From NCBI GenBank assembly GCA_016787045.1, contig JAEUVA010000002.1, positions 62,001 to 126,000 on the forward strand: 64,000 nt of DNA, given 5' to 3'. The translations under genes were made by a program, and so were the position numbers. The DNA comes from Chitinophagales bacterium (GTDB lineage: Bacteria; Bacteroidota; Bacteroidia; Chitinophagales; LD1). Position 1 is the stretch's first letter. Every line of letters starts with the position of its first letter. The notes beneath the pieces were generated by a model. That model was not told the origin of the DNA. It was given only the letters and a program-made list of their open reading frames with translations, and searched no databases. Of the stretch, positions 35,811 to 45,113 are shown piece by piece.

Positions 35811-36194
35811 TTACTTAATGATGTTTTGTTCAATGGTTTGAATAGGCCCCGGGCATTCGCGTTGGTGGCAGTTGATACAAGTATTTACTACTTTGTTGAA
35901 TTGCTCTTTGCGGTTTACCTCTTTGTTGTAATAGGTGCTTAACTCTGTTTGAAAGTTTTGAATGTATTGCGCATGGTCTGTGCTCAGCTTTTTTCCGGGG
36001 GTTACTTTTGCTGTTTTGATGAGGGCAAATTGTTTAGGAAACTTCTGACGGGGGGCATTTTTTTCAATGAGCAGTTTTTCTGTTTTTACAAAAGTGAGCA
36101 TCTGCCGCATGAGTTTGGCTAATGGACTGCTATCAGAAGAGGAGAGTATTGTTGCAAAACTGATGATTAAGATGCCGTAAACCACACTTTTCAT
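35811..36194 (-). CDS. Small exported mono-haem c-type cytochrome-like protein
   Basis: The 127-residue protein has a hydrophobic N-terminal signal (about residues 1-18) and one haem-binding motif, CINCH at residues 106-110, near the C-terminus. The C-terminal placement after helical sequence is the pattern of cytochrome c'-type four-helix proteins rather than class I cytochromes. The expected axial ligand would be His110. It starts 9 bases after the peptidase and stops 6 bases before the glycosidase. Its redox partner is unknown. Confidence 0.8.
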   Translation of the reverse strand: MKSVVYGILIISFATILSSSDSSPLAKLMRQMLTFVKTEKLLIEKNAPRQKFPKQFALIKTAKVTPGKKLSTDHAQYIQNFQTELSTYYNKEVNRKEQFNKVVNTCINCHQRECPGPIQTIEQNIIK

Positions 36195-36203
36195 ATCCTT
36201 TTT

Positions 36204-37367
36204 TTATTTCTTGGCATCCCAATTTTTTACGAATTGTACCAATCCGTTAAGCGTATTTTTTAAAGCCACAGGGTTCAAATTTTCTATCGTGTCTCTACGG
36301 GTGTGGTAGGTGGGGTCTAGTTTTTTCATGCTCAGCCCAATGATGGAAACAGCGGGAATACCTGCCCGGTTAAAAGGCACACCATCGGTACCTCCTATGG
36401 GTGTTTTGCCGGTTTTTAGTGGTATGTTTTTCTCTTTAAATGATTGTTGAATGCGGCTTATCAAATCAGTAGAGTAGTTGGTGCCACTCATCATTTCTTG
36501 CTCTATCACAATTACTTCTTCGGGCAGTCGGATGCTATCAATATTGATGAGGTGAGCATTCTCTTTTTTTAGTATTTCTTTTCGTTGTTCAACATAGTTA
36601 AATGAACCAATTAGCCCTGTTTCTTCGCAGCCAAAGCTGACAAACTTTAAGCGGGTATTTTGCAGCACCGACTTGCCTCTATTTTTTTCATCGGCAAAAT
36701 TTTTAAAAATTTCATAAGCAATAGCAACCCCCGAAAGGTTATCGCAAGCGCCATCTACCGGGTTGGAGCCATGCATGTCAAAATATACCACCAGTGCCGG
36801 AGAAAGTGCCGCATAACCCAATACAAAAAACTGAAACAAATCCTCTTGCGGAAAAATAGCTGCGATCAGAAGTGTAATCGGAAATGTAACCAATAGTACT
36901 CCTGCAATTACGGTTAGCGTAGCACCACTTTGCCCCAGTTTGTACCACCATTTAAACTCGTACACACTATCAATGTGCCCGCTAAAAATAAGTGTAGAGG
37001 TAGCTACGCCTTGTGGTTCTAAAGTGGCTTCTATGTTACAACTCTTTTGTTTTGGCCCCGGAAAAGAACTTAGCACAGAACGATACATCATAAAATCCAT
37101 CACAAAAACAAGTGCATTAATAAATGCAATGCCAAAAGCAGCAAATGGAATAAAGAAATAAATGGCCAATGCAACTAGATACAGGATGCAGTAGTACTTC
37201 AATTTGCCAAAGCGGGCTTGCAGATAATCTTCAAAAAAAAGAACTTGAACATTGTTTGTTAGCGCACGACATTTATCGGCAACTATTTGCTGAGCATTTT
37301 GCTCTGCAGCACTCCCCGAAGGTCTGGGGCCGCATTTTTCAATAATCTCTTGTATCAAATTTATCAT
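36204..37367 (-). CDS. M28-family metallopeptidase with internal membrane segments
   Basis: This 387-residue protein has all M28 zinc ligands: His131 and Asp133 in SGHIDSV, Asp209 in GACDNLSG, the Glu pair 248-249 in GCEETGL, Asp277 in NIDSIR and His355 in TYHTRRDT. Hydrophobic segments lie at about residues 57-95 (two), 148-172 and 176-197. The last two sit between the first and second metal ligands, which in ordinary M28 enzymes are close together. The likely role is an aminopeptidase acting at the membrane. Its start codon overlaps the stop of ftcD by 4 bases. Confidence 0.88.
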   Translation of the reverse strand: MINLIQEIIEKCGPRPSGSAAEQNAQQIVADKCRALTNNVQVLFFEDYLQARFGKLKYYCILYLVALAIYFFIPFAAFGIAFINALVFVMDFMMYRSVLSSFPGPKQKSCNIEATLEPQGVATSTLIFSGHIDSVYEFKWWYKLGQSGATLTVIAGVLLVTFPITLLIAAIFPQEDLFQFFVLGYAALSPALVVYFDMHGSNPVDGACDNLSGVAIAYEIFKNFADEKNRGKSVLQNTRLKFVSFGCEETGLIGSFNYVEQRKEILKKENAHLINIDSIRLPEEVIVIEQEMMSGTNYSTDLISRIQQSFKEKNIPLKTGKTPIGGTDGVPFNRAGIPAVSIIGLSMKKLDPTYHTRRDTIENLNPVALKNTLNGLVQFVKNWDAKK

Positions 37368-39022
37368 CCATTTATTTTTTGTTCTACGGTTTGCAGTACT
37401 TCATTCTCTAAAACAATAGCTTTTTGTAAAAGCGAATTAGCATGAACCAGCGTTTGCTGCACATAAGCTGTATCTTTGTAACCCGATGCATTGATTTTTA
37501 CATTCAAATAAGCACCATATACTGCACTGCGGGCACACAATGCGCCAACTCCGGCATCACTTACCGAATTGGGGTTGCCAATTTCAGCCATGGGTTTTAT
37601 CACATCAAAACTTTGCAACGAAAGCTCCATTACTTTTAGTGGCACTTCTATGGCGTATTTTGTAGCTGCTTGTATAGTTGCAGTGCGCGCAGCTTTTTCG
37701 GCATCGGTGGTTTTGGGCAGCGAAAATGCATCCATTATTTTGTTGAAAGCACGGGTATCTTCATCCACTAACTTAAGTAGTTCATCTTTAATACGCTGCC
37801 CCTTTTCGGCATAATCGGAAAACTCTTTCCAGCGCTCATCCCATCCTTTTTTGTGTGAAGAAAGATTGGCTACCATAGTACCGAGTGAAACACCCAATGC
37901 GCCAATGTATGCCGCAATAGAGCCGCCACCCGGTGCAGGGCTTTCGCTGGCGGTTTCATTGGCAAATGCCCAAAGGTTCATATTTACCAATGTGTAATCG
38001 GCTGCATCTTCAAGCAAATATTCAATAATTCGTTTGCGGGGTTCAAAGGGGGCTAACTCATCTAACCCCATGCTCTTAATGGCAAGGTGAATAAGGTCAT
38101 CTTGGCTTACACCGGTGCTGCGCTGCTGTTTTTCTAAAAAATATTTACCGGCATCCAGCATAGCTTGCAGCGGAATCAGGCCAATCAACTCGCTGCCGGT
38201 TACTCTCATGCCGCGTTGGTGGGCACTTTTTACACATTCATCAAAGGCAATGTGCACCGGTGTGGTATTGATGTTGGTGAGGTTCATACTCACTTGCGCA
38301 ATTTTATATTCGGGGATGTACCAGCCAATTCCTTTAACCGATTTACAACTGCCCGGTTGTACCACTTCTTCGCCTTTATCGTTTTTGATTTTTCGGCCTT
38401 GTTCACGTACATCAAAAGCCACTGAGTTTGCTCTGCGCGTAGAGGTGGTGTTGAGGTTAACGTTGTAGGCAATCAAAAAATCGCGGGCGCCAATGGCAAT
38501 ATTGCCGCTTAGTTCGTTGAATTTTGCAGGTCCATAATCGGGTTGCCAATCGGGCGTAGAAATTTTCTGTGCTATACCTTCATACTCACCGGCACGAACA
38601 TTCGCTAAGTTTTTGCGATGCGCTGCACTAGCTGCGTATTCATACAAATAAACCGGAATGTTTAACTCCTTGCCTACACGCTCCCCCAGTTTTTTGGCGC
38701 AGGCAATACAATCTTCCATAGTGGCATTAGCTATGGGGATAAACGGGCATACATCTGTTGCACCAAAACGCGGATGAGCACCTGTATGCTTACGCATATC
38801 AATTAACTCTGCTGCTTTTTTGATGGCTTGAAAAGCGGCTTCTACCACTTGCTCTTCGTTGCCAACAAAGGTAACCACAGTTCGGTTGGTGCCTTTGCCG
38901 GGGTCCACGTTTAGTAGTTTTGCCCCTTCTACACTTTCAATGGCAGAGGTTATCTGTTGAATAATGCTCATATCGCGCCCTTCGCTAAAGTTGGGTACGC
39001 ATTCAATTATTTTATTGCTCAT
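37364..39022 (-). CDS. ftcD: Fused glutamate formimidoyltransferase / formimidotetrahydrofolate cyclodeaminase
   Basis: The enzyme transfers the formimino group of formiminoglutamate to tetrahydrofolate and then deaminates it, the last steps of one histidine-degradation route. Residues 1 to about 330 are the transferase (IIECVPNFSEGRD, HTGAHPRFGATDVCPF). Residues about 345-550 are the helical cyclodeaminase (FANETASESPAPGGGSIAAY). The fused layout is the one found in animals and several Bacteroidota. The frame extends to 39040, but the ATG at 39022 (MSNKIIECVPNF) is the family start. No other hut gene is in the window. It leads the four-gene minus-strand set. Confidence 0.94.
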   Translation of the reverse strand: MSNKIIECVPNFSEGRDMSIIQQITSAIESVEGAKLLNVDPGKGTNRTVVTFVGNEEQVVEAAFQAIKKAAELIDMRKHTGAHPRFGATDVCPFIPIANATMEDCIACAKKLGERVGKELNIPVYLYEYAASAAHRKNLANVRAGEYEGIAQKISTPDWQPDYGPAKFNELSGNIAIGARDFLIAYNVNLNTTSTRRANSVAFDVREQGRKIKNDKGEEVVQPGSCKSVKGIGWYIPEYKIAQVSMNLTNINTTPVHIAFDECVKSAHQRGMRVTGSELIGLIPLQAMLDAGKYFLEKQQRSTGVSQDDLIHLAIKSMGLDELAPFEPRKRIIEYLLEDAADYTLVNMNLWAFANETASESPAPGGGSIAAYIGALGVSLGTMVANLSSHKKGWDERWKEFSDYAEKGQRIKDELLKLVDEDTRAFNKIMDAFSLPKTTDAEKAARTATIQAATKYAIEVPLKVMELSLQSFDVIKPMAEIGNPNSVSDAGVGALCARSAVYGAYLNVKINASGYKDTAYVQQTLVHANSLLQKAIVLENEVLQTVEQKING

Positions 39023-39142
39023 AGTATTGTTGTAAAGCATGGCGAGGATAGGAAAACAAATTTACACCTGCGGCCTACAGAATCCAAAATGTTAGGCGCT
39101 TTCGTTCGTTTATCTACTTTAGTATCATTAAAGCCGCTTACC

Positions 39143-39694
39143 GTGGAGTTCAAAGTTATCGTTTACATCATAATTGGGGTTTTGTATTTTCTATATTCCT
39201 TGGGTAAAAAAGCTCAGGAAAAAGAAAAAGCATCACCCAAGAAACCAGCCGCCCCCGCCTCGCCCAATGCGCCTAATCCATTAGATGAAATTTTACAGGA
39301 AATTAAACGCAAGCAAGCAGAGTTAGAGCGCCAACAAAACTTACCTAAAAAACCACCGGTAACTCCACAAAAACCTAAGCCACAGCCACTTCAAAAGCCC
39401 AAACCCAAACCTGCTCAGGCAATAAAAACCGGAAAGGATGTTTTGTTGCACGAAAAGCGCGCCTCCTTTTATGAAGAAGGGGTAACAAATGCTTTTAGCA
39501 GTTATGAAAGAGAGTTGACTGCCGAAGAAAAAATTGAACGAGGTACTTTGTATTTAGAAAATGAGGGGGCTTACAAAACAGAGAGCATTATGGAGATGGA
39601 AGCCCGCGAAAAGCAAGAGATGGAGGACTCTAAATTTATTTTTGAACCACGCGATGCAATTATCAGCTCAATTGTTTTGGAGCGAAAGTTTTAA
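39143..39694 (+). CDS. Single-pass membrane protein with a Pro/Lys-rich tail, unknown function
   Basis: From a GTG at 39143 the protein has about 183 residues. It has an N-terminal membrane helix (KVIVYIIIGVLYFLYSLGKK), a Lys/Pro/Ala-rich linker with many PKP and PQKP steps at about residues 25-85, and a charged C-terminal region rich in Glu. An ATG at 39089 would add 18 residues. The GTG is preferred because it places the membrane helix at the very N-terminus, and TACTTTAG, a -7-like element, lies at about 39115 just after the ATG. The function is unknown. It is divergent from ftcD. Confidence 0.65.
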   Translation: MEFKVIVYIIIGVLYFLYSLGKKAQEKEKASPKKPAAPASPNAPNPLDEILQEIKRKQAELERQQNLPKKPPVTPQKPKPQPLQKPKPKPAQAIKTGKDVLLHEKRASFYEEGVTNAFSSYERELTAEEKIERGTLYLENEGAYKTESIMEMEAREKQEMEDSKFIFEPRDAIISSIVLERKF

Positions 39695-39742
39695 TTTCTA
39701 TCCCTAAGTAGGAGTATCCCACATCTTTTTAGTACTGTCCAA

Positions 39743-39764
39743 AATGCTTCTGCGGTGAAGCGTT
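39743..39764 (+). other. Hairpin in the leader region of thrS
   Basis: AATGCTTC and GAAGCGTT can pair over 8 bp (one G-T) around TGCGGT, between the membrane-protein gene and thrS. There is no T-run. It may be the end of the upstream transcript or a leader structure; the evidence is weak. Confidence 0.25.
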
Positions 39765-39856
39765 AACTCATTGTGGCTTTTATACACACGCTACAAACGT
39801 AAAACACTAAACCTCTCACATCTGCTATTATATTCGCCCCTCAAAATTGAAGCGAT

Positions 39857-41785
39857 ATGATAAAAATAACTCTGCCCGATGGCAGTGTTCGCGAGTATGA
39901 AGCAGGAGTTACCGCCCACCAGGTAGCGGCCAGCATCAGCAGCGGATTGGCAAAAGCAGTGGTGAGTGCAGAAGTGAATGGTGAAGTGTGGGATTTAATG
40001 CGCCCCATCCAAAATGATTCCTCTATTAAACTCTTAAAGTTTGATGATGAAGGCGGCAAAAGCACCTTTTGGCATTCATCGGCTCACCTTATGGCTGAAG
40101 CGGTTGAGTTTTATTATCCGGGAGCAAAATTTTGGGTTGGGCCGGCCGTTGAACACGGCTTTTACTATGATATAGATTTGGGGGGCACAAAACTCAGCGC
40201 AGAAGACTTAGAAAAGTTAGAGCAAAAAATGAAAGAACTGGCCGCGCAAGACAATAAATTTGTGCGTACAGAAAAACCTAAAGCCGAAGCAGTAAGTTAC
40301 TTTACCGAAAAAGGAGATGAGTATAAACTGGATTTGCTGCAAGGGTTAAACGATGGAGAAATCACCTTTTACACACAAGGTAAATTTACCGACCTGTGTC
40401 GTGGCCCACACATTCCCAGCACCGGACTCATCAAAGCCATAAAGCTAACCAGTTTGGCCGGTGCCTATTGGAAAGGCGATGAGCGCAATAAACAACTTAC
40501 ACGCATTTACGGCATTACATTTCCTAAGCAACAGCAGTTAGATGATCACCTCAAAATGTTGGAAGAAGCCAAACTGCGCGACCACCGCCAGTTGGGTAAA
40601 GATTTAGAAATTTTTGCATTTGATGATGACGTAGGCCCCGGCTTGCCCTTGTGGTTACCCAAAGGTGCTGCGCTGATTGAGAAGTTGGAAGAGTTAGCCA
40701 AAAAAAATGAAAAACAACAAGGATATGTGCGCGTAAAATCGCCACACATTGCCAAAGAAAGCATGTACATCCGCAGCGGGCACCTACCATATTATGCCGA
40801 TAGTATGTTTCCGCCCATGGAGTTAGATGGCACCAAGTACTACCTCAAGGCCATGAACTGTCCGCACCACCACAAAATTTTTGCCGCCACCCCTAAGTCA
40901 TACCGCGATTTGCCTTTGCGATTGGCCGAGTATGGCACCTGCTACCGCTATGAGCAAAGTGGTGAATTGTTTGGGTTGATGCGTGTACGTAGTTTGCAAA
41001 TGAACGATGCACACATCTACTGCACTAAGAGTCAGTTTGAAGAAGAGTTCATGAAAGTGAACGAACTCTACGTGAAATACTTCAAGATTTTTGGAATAGA
41101 AAAATATGTGATGCGTTTTAGCAAGCACGAGCCAAGTAAACTGGGGCAAAAGTATATTGACAATGCACAACTCTGGTTAGAAACCGAAGAAATGGTGCGC
41201 AACGTGCTTATCAAGAGTGGTCTGCCGTTTAAAGAAGTAGCCGATGAAGCGGCATTCTATGGCCCTAAAATTGATATACAAATCTGGAGTGCCATAGGCC
41301 GTGAGTTTACCATAGCTACCAACCAGGTGGACTTTGCACAAGCCGAGCGTTTTGATTTGAGTTTTACGAACGAGAACAATGAAAAAGAGCGCCCCATCAT
41401 TATTCACCGTGCGCCACTTTCAACCCACGAGCGGTTTATAGGATTTTTGCTGGAACACTATGCCGGAAAGTTTCCGGTGTGGTTAGCGCCCGAGCAAGTA
41501 GCCATATTACCCATCAGTGAAAAATTTACCGATTTCGGAAAAAAAGTTTTAGCCCAACTTAAAGATGCAGGTGTAGAAGCAACTTTAGATGAACGCCCCG
41601 AAAAGATTGGTCGTAAAATTCGCGATACAGAGCTACGCAAAGTACCCTACATGCTGGTGATTGGAGAAAAAGAGATGAACGAAAACGCTGTGGCCGTTCG
41701 CAGGCAGGGGCAAGGCGACCAAGGCGTGAAACCGGTGAACGATTTTATAGAACAGTTGTTGAGTGAAATAGCAGAATACAGATAA
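39857..41785 (+). CDS. thrS: Threonyl-tRNA synthetase
   Basis: ThrS charges tRNA-Thr with threonine. The 642-residue enzyme has an N-terminal TGS domain (residues 1-62, ITLPDGSVREYEAGVTAHQ). The editing domain has the HSSAHLMAEAV metal motif and CRGPHIPSTG. A class II catalytic core and a C-terminal anticodon-binding domain (EQVAILPISEKFTDFGKKVL) follow. A -7-like element TATATTCG lies 20 bases before the ATG. In many Bacteroidota thrS precedes infC-rpmI-rplT; here it precedes nuoG by 66 bases. Confidence 0.97.
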   Translation: MIKITLPDGSVREYEAGVTAHQVAASISSGLAKAVVSAEVNGEVWDLMRPIQNDSSIKLLKFDDEGGKSTFWHSSAHLMAEAVEFYYPGAKFWVGPAVEHGFYYDIDLGGTKLSAEDLEKLEQKMKELAAQDNKFVRTEKPKAEAVSYFTEKGDEYKLDLLQGLNDGEITFYTQGKFTDLCRGPHIPSTGLIKAIKLTSLAGAYWKGDERNKQLTRIYGITFPKQQQLDDHLKMLEEAKLRDHRQLGKDLEIFAFDDDVGPGLPLWLPKGAALIEKLEELAKKNEKQQGYVRVKSPHIAKESMYIRSGHLPYYADSMFPPMELDGTKYYLKAMNCPHHHKIFAATPKSYRDLPLRLAEYGTCYRYEQSGELFGLMRVRSLQMNDAHIYCTKSQFEEEFMKVNELYVKYFKIFGIEKYVMRFSKHEPSKLGQKYIDNAQLWLETEEMVRNVLIKSGLPFKEVADEAAFYGPKIDIQIWSAIGREFTIATNQVDFAQAERFDLSFTNENNEKERPIIIHRAPLSTHERFIGFLLEHYAGKFPVWLAPEQVAILPISEKFTDFGKKVLAQLKDAGVEATLDERPEKIGRKIRDTELRKVPYMLVIGEKEMNENAVAVRRQGQGDQGVKPVNDFIEQLLSEIAEYR

Positions 41786-41851
41786 TGTTTGTTGAAAATC
41801 TGATTTGTTAACTCTTGCAGAAAACCTTTTTATTGCCTTTAATTAAGCAAC

Positions 41852-42907
41852 ATGCCTAAAGTTACCATAGACGGTATTACCGTAGAAGTAGAACCGGGAA
41901 CAACTATACTTAATGCAGCCCGCAAAATTGGTGGCGATGTAGTGCCACCGGCCATGTGCTACTACAGCAAATTAAAAGGGAGCGGAGGCAAATGCAGAGT
42001 TTGCTTGGTAGAAATATCAAAAGGCAGCGATGCCAACCCCAACCCCATGCCCAAATTGCAGGCCAGTTGCTGCACTCCCATCATGGATGGTATGGAAGTA
42101 AAAAACATGACCAGCCCCAAAGTGCAAGACATGCGCAAAGGAGTGGTAGAGTTTTTATTGATTAACCACCCCTTAGATTGCCCTATTTGCGACCAGGCCG
42201 GTGAGTGCGATTTACAAAACCTAGGTTACAATTACGGAGTAGGTACTACCCGTTACCAAGAAGAGCGCAGAACTTACGAGCGCATTGATATTGGTGAAAA
42301 GATTCAACTGCACATGAACCGCTGCATATTGTGCTATCGCTGTACATACGTAGCAGACCAGTTAACGGATAAACGCTGCCACGGCATTATCAACCGGGGC
42401 GATGCGGCAGAAATTTCTACCTACATTCAAAATGCCGTAACCAACGAAATGAGCGGCAACATGATAGACGTATGCCCGGTAGGTGCTTTAACCGACAAAA
42501 CCTTCCGCTTCAAAAGCCGCGTATGGTTTTTGAAGCCATACAACGCACACCGCAACTGTGATAAATGCTGTGGCAAAACCACCGTATGGCAATTTGGTAA
42601 CGAAATTTATAGAGTTACAGCTCGCAAAGATGAATTTCACGAGGTAGAGAGCGATGAAAGTGGAAACCCCATGTGGATTTGCAACGATTGCCGGTATGAA
42701 AAAAAGAGTTTGAGCGATTGGATCATTGAGGGCTTACGAAAACACGAAGGTTGGAGCGTACTCAACCAAGGCAAGTACATGAAAGCCACCGAAAAAGTAG
42801 TACTGGATGGAGACATTCGCTTGCAAATTGGGCGTGCCGAAGACCGCAAGAAGATAAGTATGAATGGCACCAATACTTTGGAGCAAACATTAAGTGACGG
42901 TAACTAA
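41852..42907 (+). CDS. nuoG: NADH-quinone oxidoreductase subunit G (short form)
   Basis: This 351-residue subunit carries the iron-sulfur clusters that pass electrons from the NADH module through complex I. It has ligands for the 2Fe-2S cluster N1b (Cys36, 48, 51 and 73 or 74), the His-Cys3 cluster N3 (His106, Cys110, 113, 119) and N4 (Cys158, 161, 164, 208). The large molybdopterin-like C-terminal domain of E. coli NuoG is absent. An extra set of cysteines (236, 239, 240, 277, 280) occupies the region of the optional N7 cluster with different spacing. It is the first nuo gene of this cluster, followed by nuoH after 6 bases. Confidence 0.93.
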   Translation: MPKVTIDGITVEVEPGTTILNAARKIGGDVVPPAMCYYSKLKGSGGKCRVCLVEISKGSDANPNPMPKLQASCCTPIMDGMEVKNMTSPKVQDMRKGVVEFLLINHPLDCPICDQAGECDLQNLGYNYGVGTTRYQEERRTYERIDIGEKIQLHMNRCILCYRCTYVADQLTDKRCHGIINRGDAAEISTYIQNAVTNEMSGNMIDVCPVGALTDKTFRFKSRVWFLKPYNAHRNCDKCCGKTTVWQFGNEIYRVTARKDEFHEVESDESGNPMWICNDCRYEKKSLSDWIIEGLRKHEGWSVLNQGKYMKATEKVVLDGDIRLQIGRAEDRKKISMNGTNTLEQTLSDGN

Positions 42908-42913
42908 TAAATC

Positions 42914-43996
42914 ATGGACATCCTATTCATCCTAGAAAAATCTGTCATCATCCTAGTAGTGTTTGCCATTACTATGCTCATTGCGCTATACTCTACATTT
43001 GGTGAGCGGGTTTTTGCCGCCTATTTTCAAGACCGGTTAGGGCCAAACCGTGCAGGGCCTCTGGGGCTATTGCAGCCATTGGCCGATGGGGTAAAAATGT
43101 TTACTAAGGAAGATTTTATACCTGATACCCCCAATAAGTTTCTGTTCATTTTTGGGCCTTTTATGTTTATGACAACCGCCCTTATTTCCAGTTCGGTAAT
43201 ACCATGGGGCGATAAGTTGGTGATTATGGGGCGCACTATACAATTGCAGGCAGCCGACATTAATGTGGCTATCTTGTTTGTGTTTGGTGTAGTAAGTATT
43301 GGTGTATATGGCATTATGATTGGCGGATGGGCCAGCAACAACAAGTTCAGTTTACTGGGTGCAGTGCGCGCTTCATCGCAAATGATTTCGTACGAAGTGG
43401 CCATGGGGCTATCTATTATAGCCGTACTTATGGTTTCTGAGACATTGAGTTTGCGTGGTATTGTAGAAAAACAACACGGGTTTATAGATTGGACGGCCAT
43501 TAAAATTGGCAACACCTATTTGCCCTGGTTTTCGTGGTATGTTTTTAAACAACCATTAGCATTTTTAATATTTCTGATTTGCGCCTTTGCAGAAACTAAC
43601 CGCACACCGTTTGATTTACCGGAGTGCGAAAGCGAATTGGTAGGTGGTTACCATACCGAATATTCATCTATGAAACTCGGTTTCTACCTTTTTGCAGAAT
43701 ACATCAACATGTTTATTTCTTCTGCACTTATTGCCCTTCTGTTTTTTGGTGGATTTAACTACCCGGGCATGGATTGGGTAAGCAATAATATAGGAGTGAA
43801 TGCCGCTACCTTGCTTGGGGTTGGTGCTATGTTTGCCAAAACACTGTTCGGTATCTTTTTTTACATGTGGGTACGTTGGACAGTAGCTCGTTTTCGTTAT
43901 GACCAATTGATGAACCTGGGCTGGAAAATTTTGATACCATTAGCTATTGTAAATATTGTAGTAACCGGTGCTGTGGTATTATTCACCACCAATTGA
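42914..43996 (+). CDS. nuoH: NADH-quinone oxidoreductase subunit H
   Basis: NuoH is the membrane subunit that forms the quinone-access channel at the join of the peripheral and membrane arms. The 360-residue protein has about eight to nine membrane helices and the conserved ERVFAAYFQDRLGPNRAGPLG loop near residue 35, the QPLADGVKMFTKED loop, and AETNRTPFDLPECESELVGGYHTEYS with its conserved acidic residues. It follows nuoG closely and precedes nuoI by 70 bases. Confidence 0.96.
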   Translation: MDILFILEKSVIILVVFAITMLIALYSTFGERVFAAYFQDRLGPNRAGPLGLLQPLADGVKMFTKEDFIPDTPNKFLFIFGPFMFMTTALISSSVIPWGDKLVIMGRTIQLQAADINVAILFVFGVVSIGVYGIMIGGWASNNKFSLLGAVRASSQMISYEVAMGLSIIAVLMVSETLSLRGIVEKQHGFIDWTAIKIGNTYLPWFSWYVFKQPLAFLIFLICAFAETNRTPFDLPECESELVGGYHTEYSSMKLGFYLFAEYINMFISSALIALLFFGGFNYPGMDWVSNNIGVNAATLLGVGAMFAKTLFGIFFYMWVRWTVARFRYDQLMNLGWKILIPLAIVNIVVTGAVVLFTTN

Positions 43997-44066
43997 TTGT
44001 TGAAAATTGAATGTGTTACACTAACTAAATTTAGTAGAGAACTTATATCATTGCCCCGCCTTACAA

Positions 44067-44585
44067 ATGACTGATTACAAATCCATATCACTTTCCGGTA
44101 GAAAAAAAGATGTTTCTGAACGAGACATGACTTTTATGGAAAAGCTCTACCTGCCGGCTATTATGAAAGGTATGGGCATTACACTTCGCCACTTTTTTAG
44201 ACCCAAAGCCACTATTCAATACCCGGAGCAAAAGCGAGAGTTCAGTCCAGTATTTCGTGGGCGTCACATTTTGATGCGCGATGAAAATGGAGCTGAGCGC
44301 TGCACTGCTTGTGGATTGTGTGCACTCAGTTGCCCGGCAGAAGCTATTACCATGACCTCGGCAGAACGCGAGAAAGGGGAGGAGAACTTGTATCGCGAAG
44401 AAAAGTATGCTTCTACTTACGAAATAAATATGCTGCGTTGTATTTTTTGCGGATTGTGCGAAGAGGCGTGTCCTAAAGAGGCCATTTTCTTAACTCAAGA
44501 CATGGCCCCTGCCGATTATAGACGCGAGGGATTTATCTATGGCAAAGAGAAATTGGTAATGAAGATAGAAGACCCCAAAAAATAG
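44067..44585 (+). CDS. nuoI: NADH-quinone oxidoreductase subunit I
   Basis: NuoI carries the two 4Fe-4S clusters (N6a and N6b) that deliver electrons toward cluster N2. Both motifs are intact: CTACGLCALSCPAEAI and CIFCGLCEEACPKEAI. The protein is 172 residues with an amphipathic N-terminus (PAIMKGMGITLRHFFRPKAT) that docks to the membrane arm. It starts at the ATG at 44067 and ends 7 bases before nuoJ. Confidence 0.95.
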   Translation: MTDYKSISLSGRKKDVSERDMTFMEKLYLPAIMKGMGITLRHFFRPKATIQYPEQKREFSPVFRGRHILMRDENGAERCTACGLCALSCPAEAITMTSAEREKGEENLYREEKYASTYEINMLRCIFCGLCEEACPKEAIFLTQDMAPADYRREGFIYGKEKLVMKIEDPKK

Positions 44586-44592
44586 AGATAGA

Positions 44593-45111
44593 GTGAGTTT
44601 GACCCTGATACTTTTTTTGTTTCTGTCGTTTGCGGCTGTTTTCTGCGGCTTAATGACTGTTTTTTCTCGCAATCCTATTCACTCTGTGTTGTATCTCATC
44701 GGTTGTTTTTTTGCTATAGCCGGGCATTATTTATTGCTCAATGCACAGTTTTTGGCGGTAGTACACATCATTGTTTACGCAGGAGCCATAATGGTGTTGT
44801 TTCTGTTTACGATAATGCTCATGAACCTTAACGAAGAAACTGAGCAGCACAAACCGGCTTTAGCCCGAATGGGCGCGGTGATTAGTGCCGGCCTGCTCAT
44901 GTTTGTGCTGTTGGCCATCTTCAAAAAAGTAGATGATATGGCAGTGCCTGGTTTTCAAAACTCTACCTTAGGCACTATTGAAAATTTAGGCAAAGTACTG
45001 ATGAACGAGTATTTGTTTCCATTTGAATTTGCCAGTGTACTCTTACTTACTGCTATGATCGGAGCGGTGTTGTTGGCAAAAAAGGATTCCCCTAAAACTG
45101 TAAATCAATAA
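44593..45111 (+). CDS. nuoJ: NADH-quinone oxidoreductase subunit J
   Basis: NuoJ is a small membrane-arm subunit of five helices. The 172-residue protein has the family sequence [20 protein letters not shown] and the [20 protein letters not shown] helix with its conserved Tyr. It starts at a GTG at 44593, 7 bases after the nuoI stop, since no ATG precedes the first helix. nuoK begins 2 bases after its stop. Confidence 0.93.
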   Translation: MSLTLILFLFLSFAAVFCGLMTVFSRNPIHSVLYLIGCFFAIAGHYLLLNAQFLAVVHIIVYAGAIMVLFLFTIMLMNLNEETEQHKPALARMGAVISAGLLMFVLLAIFKKVDDMAVPGFQNSTLGTIENLGKVLMNEYLFPFEFASVLLLTAMIGAVLLAKKDSPKTVNQ

Positions 45112-45113
45112 TC

